Source: Isochrysis galbana | Taxonomy: Eukaryota > Haptophyta > Isochrysidales > Isochrysidaceae | NCBI GenBank assembly: GCA_018136815.1 | Contig: CM030932.1 | Coordinates: forward strand, 3,522,614-3,586,613 | Direction: 5' to 3' | DNA: 64,000 nt | In this document: piece after piece, positions 24,251-33,019 of the stretch | Numbering within the stretch: the first letter of the stretch is position 1 | Layout: the number at the start of each line of letters is the position of its first letter | The notes under the pieces: generated by a model | Told to the model about the DNA's origin: nothing | Database searches by the model: none | What the model saw: only the letters and a program-made list of their open reading frames with translations | Made by a program: the position numbers and the translations under genes

Positions 24251-24291
24251 GGAGATGACTCAAGCCCTTCTGGAAGAAACTCGCAGACAAA

Positions 24292-24841
24292 GTGGACAAC
24301 AAAGCAGCTAAACTGGCGCCGATAACGCGACACATGACCATATTCGGTAGGGCCAACGTAACGAACTTTATAATATACGGCACACCACGTTATTGGATGC
24401 AAACGCTGGCAGCCCCTAAATGGTTCCACGGTAGAATTCAAAGGGCGGCGGACAAAATTCTATGGGAGAGCCCTTACACAGGCAAAATCACGAAATGGGT
24501 GAGACACCCGCAATACCCCGTACACAACGCGGAATGCGCATCACGAACGATGGGGATCGGCCTCCTCCACTGGACGACACACGTGAGAGCTCTACAAACG
24601 AAATGGATACTAAACTACCTCAACGCGAGGAAGGCCATTTGGAAACACGCGCTCGACGCGTGGTTCTGTAGAACCGGGCTCGGCCGCGGGGCCGTTCTAT
24701 CCTCGATCCCCACGAAGACGCTTACCTGCAGCATCAGGGGAAACCCGGCACTGCCGGCATTCTGGAAGGACGCCTTAGCGAACTTCAGGACCCTGGAAAT
24801 ACGTCGCACGAGACTCACGAGAGAAGGAGCGCTGTCACAAC
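24292..24841 (+). pseudogene. LINE ORF2 segment, RT thumb/connection region
   Basis: This encodes NFIIYGTPRYWMQTLAAPKWFHGRIQ, then HALDAWFCRTGLGRGAVLSSIPTK, and reads to the hAT insertion at TREGALSQ. It aligns collinearly with the minus-strand LINE ORF at 47926-49455. The catalytic RT motifs are absent because of 5' truncation. Confidence 0.8.
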
Positions 24842-25094
24842 CAAGGCTAGGGCTCGCTATTAATAGGCACTTTTTGAAACCCCCTATCAACGGCATATTA
24901 ATTGGCTACCGATTAATAGGCTGGCTTCAAAACCCCATATTAATCGCCCTATTAATCGCTTCTCCACCGAGCTTCCAAAACACCCTATTAATAGCCGATT
25001 AATATTATAAGGATTATAGTACAAGTTTACTGCGTTGTAGCGTTGTAGCGCTTTCCCCACGAACAAAAAAAGTTGAGGCCCAAGACGCACACAA

Positions 25095-25162
25095 GGTGCG
25101 CCCCGGAATCGAACCCCTCAACTTGCAGCCTACGACTACGACGGGACTGCTGCGCACTAAGC
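25095..25162 (-). other. tRNA-like sequence with Pol III B box
   Basis: On the minus strand, GTGCGCAGCAG... and ...GGGGCGCACC form a potential acceptor-like pairing around an exact B-box GGTTCGATTCC (complement of 25105-25115). The T stem does not pair properly, so it is not a functional tRNA. It may be a tRNA-derived SINE scrap captured by the hAT element. Confidence 0.35.
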
Positions 25163-25503
25163 TAAGCTTAGTTCGCCGATGCTCACAAGGCTCAGAAGTA
25201 ATACAAATTCATGCCATGTACAATCTCTCTTTGTCTCCCCCCCTCCCCCCTCCAGTTCTCCTCCTCTCTCTCTCTCTTCCCGAGCCTGACATCGACATCG
25301 ATCTACTTTTGTGGTGGGAGCTGAAGGAGGCGAAGTGGCCAGTACTCGCCAAGATGGCCAAGCAATACTTGGCGGCTCCTGCCTCATCGGCCGGAGTGGA
25401 AAGGGTCTTCTCAGCTGCCGGCAAAATGCACGGCGATCTGCAAAAGTCTGTCAAAGACAGCACGCTGCAGCATAGCCTTTTTGCTGCGTTCAACACACAT
25501 TGA
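25096..25503 (+). pseudogene. hAT transposase C-terminal dimerisation domain (hATC)
   Basis: The last 65 residues read LLLWWELKEAKWPVLAKMAK, AAPASSAGVERVFSAAGKMH and NTH at the end. This is the canonical hATC signature: WW, then P.SSA..ERVFS.AG. No DDE/RNase H core or BED zinc finger remains, so the copy is not autonomous. The upstream frame is low-complexity and probably non-coding, with CTCCAG near 25250 as a possible old splice acceptor. Confidence 0.9.
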
Positions 25504-26097
25504 ACTTGTTTCTTTGTTGTGGCTTGTGCGCGCGTGTGGGCACCTTGTCTGGTGCATCGTGCTTTGTAGTGCGTTGTGCATGCCTAGATGTAGATGCCTA
25601 ATGGTTTATGGTGAATGGTTTCCTCATTCCTAATTTATATGAGATATGAATTATGATTATGATGTCCTGACAGCGGGCCCTCCCCCCTCCCCTCCCCTCG
25701 TATCCCCTCGCCCACGCACACGCCCATGCAGAGCGGCTGGCTTCATGGGCGGGCATGCGGGCATGGGGCATGGGCATAGGCGTAGGGACCACAAGGTGAT
25801 ACCATAAGCTTACATCTTACTTAAATGATGTAATGTGTAGCGGTAGCGAGTAGCGCGCGCGCGACAGAAAATTTTAGCGTTGCGCGTTGCGGCCGTAGGG
25901 CCGCCGCGGGGGCAGCGCGCGGCGCGCTGTACAGGGAGCCTTGGAGCCAAAACCCCCGCCTGTTAATCGATTAATAGAGGAAGTTTCTCGATAACCCCAT
26001 ATCGATTAATAGGTTGGGCGCCAAAACCCCCTATTAATTGGGTATTAATCTATTAATAGACTAATAGGTTTAACCGAGCCCTAGCCTTGGTCACAAC

Positions 26098-27422
26098 CGA
26101 TATGGCACAATCCCCACGACCCACCACCGCTCAAGCGGGGGGCGTGGATCAGCCTATGGGAAACCCTCCAAACACATGTCGCACATAACATCTATAAAGA
26201 CGAAGACCTCACGGAGCCCTACACACGTGAAGACTGCGCACGATACCTAGAGCACCTCCCCGAAATATTTGATCATAAGGGGAGCAAAATACAAAAAACG
26301 GAATTCCTAGACTCGTGGGAACGAGTAGTGCAACATGTCTCGCACCTCCTGGCGAAAGCGAAAGAGACCCCGCCCTCTGACCCGGCCCCCACCGAAGGGA
26401 ACAGGGAGACGCCAAACACGTCCGCAGCGCCGGCAGACGCACCTAGAGAAACCAGAGTCTCTGAAAGCGATACGTACATCACTAGAATGAATAACATATG
26501 GATATATACAAACACCAACTACCTAGGAGAAACTACAAACACCACCGAGGTAGCAAAACCGGGCGAAGAAAGGCATTACTACGCTCCCGCCAAATGGGAA
26601 AATGGGCTAAAAGGCCCGAAACACCTCGAATTCCCTCTCGCGGACGAGTACACGCTTAGCGAAAAGACGCAACTAGACCAAATCACCGTATCGGATATAA
26701 CACGAGAGCTCAAGGGAGACGGCTCCGGCAGCAAACCTCAGTCAGCGCGGGAAGCGTGGGCCCGCAAGATTGGCCTGACGCACGACGAATGGAAGCACGT
26801 GGCGAAACTCTACACTCACCCCCTGTTAAAACACACAGACAAACACCTACATTTTAAACACGTTACACATAGGAGGCTGGGTACGCGCAACCGTTTCACA
26901 GCGGCAGCCACCACAAAGTGTAGGCTCTGCGGGAAACACATAGAGAACTCGACGCACCTAGCTAGGTGCCCGTCCACGCTCCCGATATTTCAAACCATAG
27001 AAGCTGTAGCGGGATACACCCCGGCGAAAGACAGATCGACGACTCAAAAACTCAAAGACAGACTATTTGCGTACCCGAACTCCCCGACGCCGGACAGCCT
27101 CAAAGCCCTCTACCTAATAGCATGGAGATACATCATTAGTGACTTCTACAAGGTGGAATTTGAAAATCACACCTTCCACCACGTGCCGGTTATCGAGAGA
27201 GTTCTAAGCAGGTTCACGGTCCTCATTAGAGGACGTGAACCTCCGGACGATTTCTCAACCGCACGCACGCGCAAGGCCACCCAGGGAAGGAAGCCGAAAA
27301 TCAAATCTCCACACGACCTCAGCGCCCCCGTCTTTTCAACTAACAACAAAGGCGCCTTGGTAATGAACGCGAATCTATCACTGGTAGCGAAAGCCCTCAA
27401 CATAGCAGAGCGTCTTGCCTAA
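26098..27422 (+). pseudogene. LINE ORF2 C-terminal region with CCHC zinc motif
   Basis: It continues PIWHNPHDPPPLKRGAWISL..WETLQTHVAHNIYKDED and runs without a stop to RLA. It contains C-x2-C-x8-H-x3-C (CRLCGKHIENSTHLARC) and the block LYLIAWRYIISDFYKVEFE, both conserved in the copies at 28330, 39178 and 46725. The region lies where other LINEs have a zinc-binding domain after RT. No RNase H motif is seen. Confidence 0.85.
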
Positions 27423-28002
27423 CCAAGCGACCCCTAGCCGCTAGTCGCGAGCCGACCAACCGACGACAGACCTTAGTCACAATGACCACAGTTGCCTGAC
27501 GCCCAGCACAAAAAGCAAACACACAACAGCCGGTAGCCCGATGGCACAAGAGGAAGGTGAGAACCAGGCCGTCGAGAATCGGTACACACCGTCTGCCGCT
27601 GGAAACCCACTAACTACACCCAGCCCCTAGGTAGAGCGGTAGAGCACGAGGGGACGAGCCGCAAGGCAGGTGGAGGGGGAGGGAAGGGAAGCGGGCGTGG
27701 CTGCGTAGATACTGTGCATGGTCGCGCGCGCGGCGAGATTATTAAGAAGTTTTTTTTTAACGGAAACGAGGGGCAATCCTGCCGCGCAGGATTCCAAGAG
27801 ACCTATCGAATAAGACGATAAGACGAGAGAAGTGCGATGTGCCTAAGGGGGAGATACGAAGAGGTCACAAATTAAACCTGATTGCCCCTAGAAGCAAGTA
27901 AAGTTTAGTCAAGAAACGCATGGAAGATAGCAAATTAAACCTATTTGCGAGGCGCCCGGGAGGAAGAAAGAAGAAAGGTGGGGAAACTTCCCTTTTCCGC
28001 GA

Positions 28003-28019
28003 GAGAGAGAGAGACCCAA
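28003..28019. repeat. Target-site duplication, left copy (17 bp)
   Basis: Six GA units then CCCAA; the matching copy is at 32188-32204. The two flank the LINE unit 28020-32187. The A's of the duplication merge with the LINE tail, so the exact edge may shift by two bases. Confidence 0.75.
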
Positions 28020-28329
28020 AAAAAAAAAAAAACTTCTGAAGATTCAGGGCTACACACCTACTATCTATGGGACTTCCCTTCGCTATCTACACCGCCCTTA
28101 TCATCCCTCCCTCCACCTCTTCCCCTGCCCCCCTTCTTTCCTTTTTCTTCGGTTTCCGGGGTCCGGCCTCGGTGCGCTACCTGAGGCCTGGTTCGGAGTG
28201 TGGGGTCCGGGCAGGCCTTCTGGAATTGTCTTTGTTGTCGAGTGTGTCCGTCTGGTCGCTTTTTGTTTGCTTGGTTTATATCCAAGTTCCATTGTCTCTA
28301 TCAGCGACTTTGGTAGGTGTATCGATGTT

Positions 28330-29529
28330 TCAATTTCCTTTGTTCCCTTGTTCTGTGGTCCCCTCGACAGCGTGTGCGATCCCCAGCTTGGATGCTAGTT
28401 CCACTAGCTCCGCGTTGGGCTTAAGACCGCCTTTGTCGTTCCTGTTGAAAACGGGTCTCAAGTCGTTCATGTCTATCCTTTTTTTAGGCTGTCTTCCCAT
28501 GCCCGCTTGGGCGGTTCTCGCCGAGTCGGTTTCTTGTGCGAAGAGGAGTGCTTTACTTAGTGTGGTGTATCTCTCTATTATTCTTATTAGTATGGATTCT
28601 TCCGAGAATTTGATGCCGTCGTAGTGTATCCTATAGAAGTCTGTGAGTATATATCTCCACGCTAATAGGTATAGTACGTATATCGCTTTCGGGGCGTCTC
28701 CTTTTGGGTAGATGAATAGGTTGTCTACAATGGTTTCTTCCCTGCTCCTTTCTAATCCTGGTGTGAACCGTGCAATTTTATTCAGTTCGCCTAGGATGTT
28801 GGTTATCCCGGGGCATTCGCCTAGGTGTGTCGAGGACTCATCCGTTTCCCCACAAATGCGGCACGTGTCGGCTCTGTCTGGAAAGCGGTTGTACGTGCCC
28901 ACTCGCCTGTGTGTAATATGTTTGAAGTGTAGATGCATGTCCCTCGCCGTTACCATTGGCGTGGTGTATATTCGCGCCAGGTGCGCCCATGTATCCCCTG
29001 GTATTTGGAGTTTTTCCTCCCATTTGGCCGGCCCCGTGAGGCGTTTGCGTTTGCGGTCTTTACGCTGAAGTGCCTCGGCTAGATGTTCTACCCCGGTGCC
29101 GTCTAGCGGCGTTTTGCCGTCTAGCGTGTATTCATCCGCTAGCGGGTATTCTAGCCTTTTGTTGGTTTTGTATCCTTCCCCCCATCTCGCCGGTGGGGAT
29201 ATGTCTAGGTTTGTGGGTGCGGCGAGTAGTCTATTCCCGATTATAGGTGTGCCTAGGTATGAGAGCTCCGTCTCATACCACGTTCCCTTGAGGTTCGCGT
29301 AGTATTCCCCGTCTAACGTAATTCGTATTTCGGGCTGTGGTTCCTCCGGGTCGTGATGGTTGCCGGTTATATCGCGCCATGGATGTGCGCTTTCCGTTTC
29401 GGACGCGCTTTCTGCCGTCGTCAATGTCTCCGTGGCGTGTCTAACTAGTGTGTCCCATGTTTCCAAGAATTTGACGTCCCCCATGGGGGGGGCCAGCATG
29501 GCTGCTGTGCAAGGTGTGGCCGAGGCCAC
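28330..29529 (-). pseudogene. LINE ORF2 C-terminal domain (family C)
   Basis: This 399-residue frame begins in the short 5' segment (out of frame with its own ATG at 29678) and then reads KFLETWDTLVRHATETL. It shows the CCHC motif CRICGETDESSTHLGEC and YLLAWRYILTDFYRIHYDG, as in the other LINEs. RT and endonuclease are deleted between the 5' segment and this domain; the junction is near 29478. The ATG frame and this frame differ, so no fused protein is made directly. Confidence 0.85.
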
Positions 29530-29695
29530 GGGCCGTGTGGCGCGACCGGGGTCGCGCGCACCTGTTCGGCCTCTGAGGGCGGACGCGGCCGCTTTGCCAG
29601 CGACAGGTCCATGTGGGCAGGGGGGCCGCCCTCGACGGGGGGCCCGAAGGAGAGGGGAGTCGCGGCGGCGCGCTCCATCGCGTCCAAGTATAAAC

Positions 29696-31762
29696 TTAGT
29701 TGTATGCGTCTATCAATCCTACCTCGTTCATAGTCGTCCTTAGTTTAGGCCCGTGGGCGTTTCCGTATTCCTCTCGGTCTTCGCGTTTTCTTGTGTCTCT
29801 TTCTACGTCTTCCACACAATTGAAATCGCCTCCCATAAGGGTGTCGTATTCTCTTCCCACGGGGCTTGTCCTTAGCGCTTCTATCTGCGCGGCTCTTAGG
29901 TTAGGCGTGGCGCTTAGATATACAGTTATTAGTTCCAATTCTTTAGATTCTATTACGCATCTAACTCGTAGGCATCTGCCTTCGATCAGCGTTTCCGCCG
30001 TATCCGGTAACAGTTTCACTCTTGGGGAGGAGTCGCGTATCGCAATGCCTACCCCACTCGCCGGGTCGGTGGCGTTCGCTGGTGCGTGCACCATCTGCCA
30101 TCCCAACGCTTTGGCGGTCATGCACACTCGGTGGTGTCTGCTATCTGCGTAGGCGTGAAGCTCTTGGAGTAGTAGAATGTCAACCCTCGCTTTCCTCGCT
30201 TGGGCTAGCGCCGAGCCTAAGGCGCCGTGTCCGGCGCCGTTGATGTTGTAGGACACGATAGTGATCGGTCCTTCACCTGGGTAACCAAGGGTGGAGTTGA
30301 ACGTGAGTGAGTATATTATCATCGTGTTGGCGCGGCATGTCTCGCGGGCTAAGCGTGCATACTTGTGAAGATAGCGGCATTCGGCGCCTAAGGCGCAGAA
30401 TCCTCCTTTCGGTTGCTTTCCGGGGAGTCCGGCGCTCGCGCGCGAGAACGCGCACACAATTGTGCACACGCCGTCTTTCCATGCGCCCGGGTAGTCGTGC
30501 GAACGATTGCACGCCTTGCCCACGATGTTCATGGGGCATTTCCCATTGGGGAAGCGTTTGCAAAGCTCGGGTTTGTCCGGGTTCAAGGCCTCTTGGATGG
30601 TCTTCTTGGGCGGCGCCATGCGCTTGCGCTCTTCGCGCTCGAGCCGTGCGGCTTTTTCCTCGGCGCACACACAAATGCGGAGGGGGGGTTGGAAGGCTAG
30701 GGCGTAGTCTTTCTTATATCCCTTGCATCCCTTTGGACCCGCGTGGATGCACAGGTTCTTTATGTCGCCGCCGAGCTCGCGGCAGTTCCGGACCGCGTAC
30801 TCAATGGGGTAAGGGGCTCCGTTGACGCTGAGAAGGATCTTGCGCGGAAAGTCGAACGATTTGAACGAGCCTTGCTTGGGGGTCACGTAGAGATGGTAGA
30901 CTTCTTTCTTACCTTGGGTTACAAGGATCCCTTCTTTAGTGAGGATCTTGGTCCGTTCTTGGTTCCCTTGTAGGAAGTAGAAGCCTTGGTTCTCAACCGC
31001 CTTGGCGAGCGAACTGATTGTAATAATACTCTTCAGTTCGAACTTGTAGTTGCGCACCACTAGGTGCGCCGAGACATCTTGGAAGGCACCGGCCACCGCT
31101 TTGTCGGACGCCCGCGGGAGTCCCTTGAGCTTTTCGTCGAGGGTTTGATATTTGACCGCTATTGGGCACGGGATGCCCGCCTTGCGAAAGTCGGCTACGT
31201 CTTTGTACATTTCGCGAAATTGATTCGCGCAATCCGCCGTGACCATAATCTCCCATGGACCGGAGGCGCTCTTAGACAAAAAGTCGGGTTCTAGGTCGAC
31301 GCCTTCGAGTTTGTTGAGATGCGCAACAATGGCGCTCAGGGTCTCTTCGTCTTTAGCCTTGTGGCCCTTCTCGTACGCCGTGAAGGTGATGACGATCTTG
31401 TGAGAGTCTGGGAATTCGGCCTCTTCCTCGGGCTCGGGCTCGAGGTCTTCGTCGAGTAGGGCCACCTGTGTGACCGTGGGGGAAGATGAGATTAGTCTCT
31501 TGTTTGTTCGCGTTTCTCTAGGGCCCAACGGGCTCAGTGTGCCTTCAGCGCTACAGCTTCCTCTCAAGGATTCCGAGTGGGGTGCATTTTGTGTTGGCCC
31601 AATTTCGTGTTGGTGTTTGTTGTGGTGGGCCTCTGAGGCCAGTGTTGTGCTCGTCGCTCTGGCGCCCGAGACGCGGCCTTCTGCCCGTCCTTCGTCGTCG
31701 CTGTAGAGTGCCTCTCCGGTGTCGTCTTCTCTGTTGTCTCTGTCCCCTTGTTGGGGGCCCAC
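29696..31762 (-). CDS. LINE ORF1 with CCCH fingers fused to APE endonuclease (truncated)
   Basis: This 688-residue frame has an acidic N-terminus, then a region around LEGVDLEPDFLSKSASGPWE shared with other copies. It then has two CCCH-type clusters, CKRFPNGKCPMNIVGKACNRSH and GFCALGAECRYLH, and from about residue 496 an exonuclease-endonuclease-phosphatase domain: TIVSYNINGAG, LLLQELHA, GVGIAIRD, LITVYLSA and GGDFNCVED. The terminal SDH part is cut off at GLIDAY. ORF1 and endonuclease are in one frame here. A frameshift near 31765 separates this from the ATG at 32163 (frame 31564-32163, MERAPPPALAAAALAAMDEA). Confidence 0.88.
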   Translation of the reverse strand: MGPQQGDRDNREDDTGEALYSDDEGRAEGRVSGARATSTTLASEAHHNKHQHEIGPTQNAPHSESLRGSCSAEGTLSPLGPRETRTNKRLISSSPTVTQVALLDEDLEPEPEEEAEFPDSHKIVITFTAYEKGHKAKDEETLSAIVAHLNKLEGVDLEPDFLSKSASGPWEIMVTADCANQFREMYKDVADFRKAGIPCPIAVKYQTLDEKLKGLPRASDKAVAGAFQDVSAHLVVRNYKFELKSIITISSLAKAVENQGFYFLQGNQERTKILTKEGILVTQGKKEVYHLYVTPKQGSFKSFDFPRKILLSVNGAPYPIEYAVRNCRELGGDIKNLCIHAGPKGCKGYKKDYALAFQPPLRICVCAEEKAARLEREERKRMAPPKKTIQEALNPDKPELCKRFPNGKCPMNIVGKACNRSHDYPGAWKDGVCTIVCAFSRASAGLPGKQPKGGFCALGAECRYLHKYARLARETCRANTMIIYSLTFNSTLGYPGEGPITIVSYNINGAGHGALGSALAQARKARVDILLLQELHAYADSRHHRVCMTAKALGWQMVHAPANATDPASGVGIAIRDSSPRVKLLPDTAETLIEGRCLRVRCVIESKELELITVYLSATPNLRAAQIEALRTSPVGREYDTLMGGDFNCVEDVERDTRKREDREEYGNAHGPKLRTTMNEVGLIDAYN

Positions 31763-32162
31763 AGCTGTTCAGTGTTCTTGGCCTTTGTCAACATACCCCC
31801 ATGGGGGTCTTGTCTATGATGGTGCCGGGCCAGCCCCTCGTGCCGGGGCACGAGGGCGGTACCGCGGCTGTGTAGGGGCCAGGCCCGGAGGCCTTCCCTG
31901 TTGGAACGTCCCTCTTGTGTGGTGTGGCTGGGGTGGCTGTGTGGGGTGATGTGGGTGTGCTGCATGCTGGCTGCTGCCAGCATGCAGGCTGTTGCGTCTC
32001 CGTTCTCAGGGGTGGGCGGGCGCGGCCCGCTGGCTCCTGTGCCCACCTGGTCGGGCGGGTCGTCTTGGCGTGGTCGCTTCGGCGACAGTGGCGTGTCCAT
32101 GAACGCTTCGTCCATGGCGGCGAGGGCGGCGGCAGCGAGGGCGGGAGGCGGCGCGCGCTCCA

Positions 32163-32187
32163 TGACCCTATCAGTTTACTGATAGTT
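32163..32187 (-). promoter_or_regulatory. LINE 5' leader hairpin
   Basis: The leader AACTATCAGTAAACTGATAG can fold with a 7-base stem (CTATCAG/CTGATAG) just ahead of ATGGAGCGCGC. Equivalent short hairpins beginning AACTA precede the start codon in the LINEs at 9010, 29701, 36596 and 50215. Confidence 0.55.
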
Positions 32188-32204
32188 GAGAGAGAGAGAC
32201 CCAA
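32188..32204. repeat. Target-site duplication, right copy (17 bp)
   Basis: Matches 28003-28019 (six GA units then CCCAA); see the chimeric LINE. Confidence 0.75.
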
Positions 32205-33019
32205 GATCCTATGCGTCCACGTGAAGCTTTTGACCGAGAACGAGAGAAAGCATAGAATTATAACGATAAATGCCGAACGACGAATAGAAAGAAGCCTAAT
32301 GAATGAGCGTCGATTCGCGAATGCGACATGCGCGAATGCGCGAATCGGGGGTAGTAGCGTAAAGGGAGGGCCTGAGAGTTTGGCGCATGCGTATGCGTGT
32401 GCATAGGAGCTAAATAAAAGTATATATGGGCATAGATAGGCGTTGGTGTAAGTCGCTTGATGGGGTCCCCCGTGCGCTAGCTACGCATTAGCAGTAGTAG
32501 TAGTAGCCAGAATACCTTCAGATTCAGAATTTCGTGGAAACTTGAAGACTTGCCTAGGAGTCCTAGCTAACAAGCATTCTAGCGCGCAGGCAACACGTGC
32601 CACACAAAAGAGGCGGCCTTGAGCCGATGGATTGTTCAAGAATTTTTTTTCGGACGGCGCGACAGGAAGCAACTACTTAGCGCAGCCCGGCAGCTAGCAA
32701 CAAGGATCAAACTACAGCGGGCGGGCGGGAGCGCGTACGACAATCGCATGGTGCATCGCCCCAGCCTCCACTACTACTACCTCTTGCCTATGACGACGGA
32801 AGTCAAGACAAGCAGCACACTACGGTCTCGGTATGAGCCGGGGGTCGAGCTCCGGCGAGGTACCGCTCCGAACACGGGCACCCGACTCCGTCGCCCCATT
32901 TGCGCAGGAACACACACCTCATCCACGCCTCTCAATACACATGTTGACACAGGCTGTGCTGTCGCGAACCCTGCCGCCGACGTGCTTTCTGACAGCGTAC
33001 CCCCATCTTCACTCGTAAA
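32205..33019. other. 3' flank of DRC4
   Basis: No supported gene; plus-strand ORFs here are weak. The interval separates the chimeric LINE from the DRC4 stop at 33020. Confidence 0.4.

Larger units (their letters stand above)
24842..26089. mobile_element. hAT transposon remnant inside the LINE, 1,248 bp
   Basis: The ends are CAAGGCTAGGGCTCG and its complement CGAGCCCTAGCCTTG, flanked by an exact 8-base target duplication GTCACAAC (24834-24841 and 26090-26097). Removing the element restores the LINE frame. Both subterminal regions are packed with ATTAAT/CTATTAATAG motifs (24858-25015 and 25960-26070), likely transposase-binding arrays. The only transposase part left is the hAT dimerisation domain at about 25270-25503. 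Confidence 0.93.
24252..27758 (+). mobile_element. 5'-truncated LINE (family B) split by a hAT remnant
   Basis: The LINE coding sequence runs from about 24255 (LKPFWKKLADKVDNKAAKLAPITRHM) to 24841 and resumes at 26098. The two halves join in frame as GALSQ-PIWHNPH, exactly the phrase present in the intact relative at about 48020. The start of the RT domain and everything upstream are missing. The 3' untranslated part (27423-27749) shares GTAGAGCACGAGGGG..GGGCGTGGCT..GCGAGATTATTAAGAAG with the LINE at 46386 and with 58620-58780, and ends in nine T's on the sense strand. Confidence 0.85.
28020..32187 (-). mobile_element. Chimeric LINE insertion made of two LINE sequences
   Basis: Read on the minus strand: a 5' leader and ORF1-endonuclease part (32187 to 29702) is followed without spacer by the 5' leader of a second LINE (AACTAAGTTTATACTTGG at 29701-29684), its first roughly 200 bases, then its C-terminal region and 3' end. 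The 3' end is an oligo-T (15 T's) on the sense strand. The whole is bracketed by one 17-base target duplication, so both parts apparently entered in a single event. Confidence 0.8.

Noticed and set aside
25095..25162. Functional tRNA gene on the minus strand
   Set aside because: B box is perfect but the T stem and anticodon arm do not pair, and it lies inside a transposon.
31564..32163. Treating the MERAPPPALAAAALAAMDEA frame as a separate host gene
   Set aside because: Its start and leader match LINE starts elsewhere; it is the 5' end of the LINE ORF1, frameshifted near 31765.
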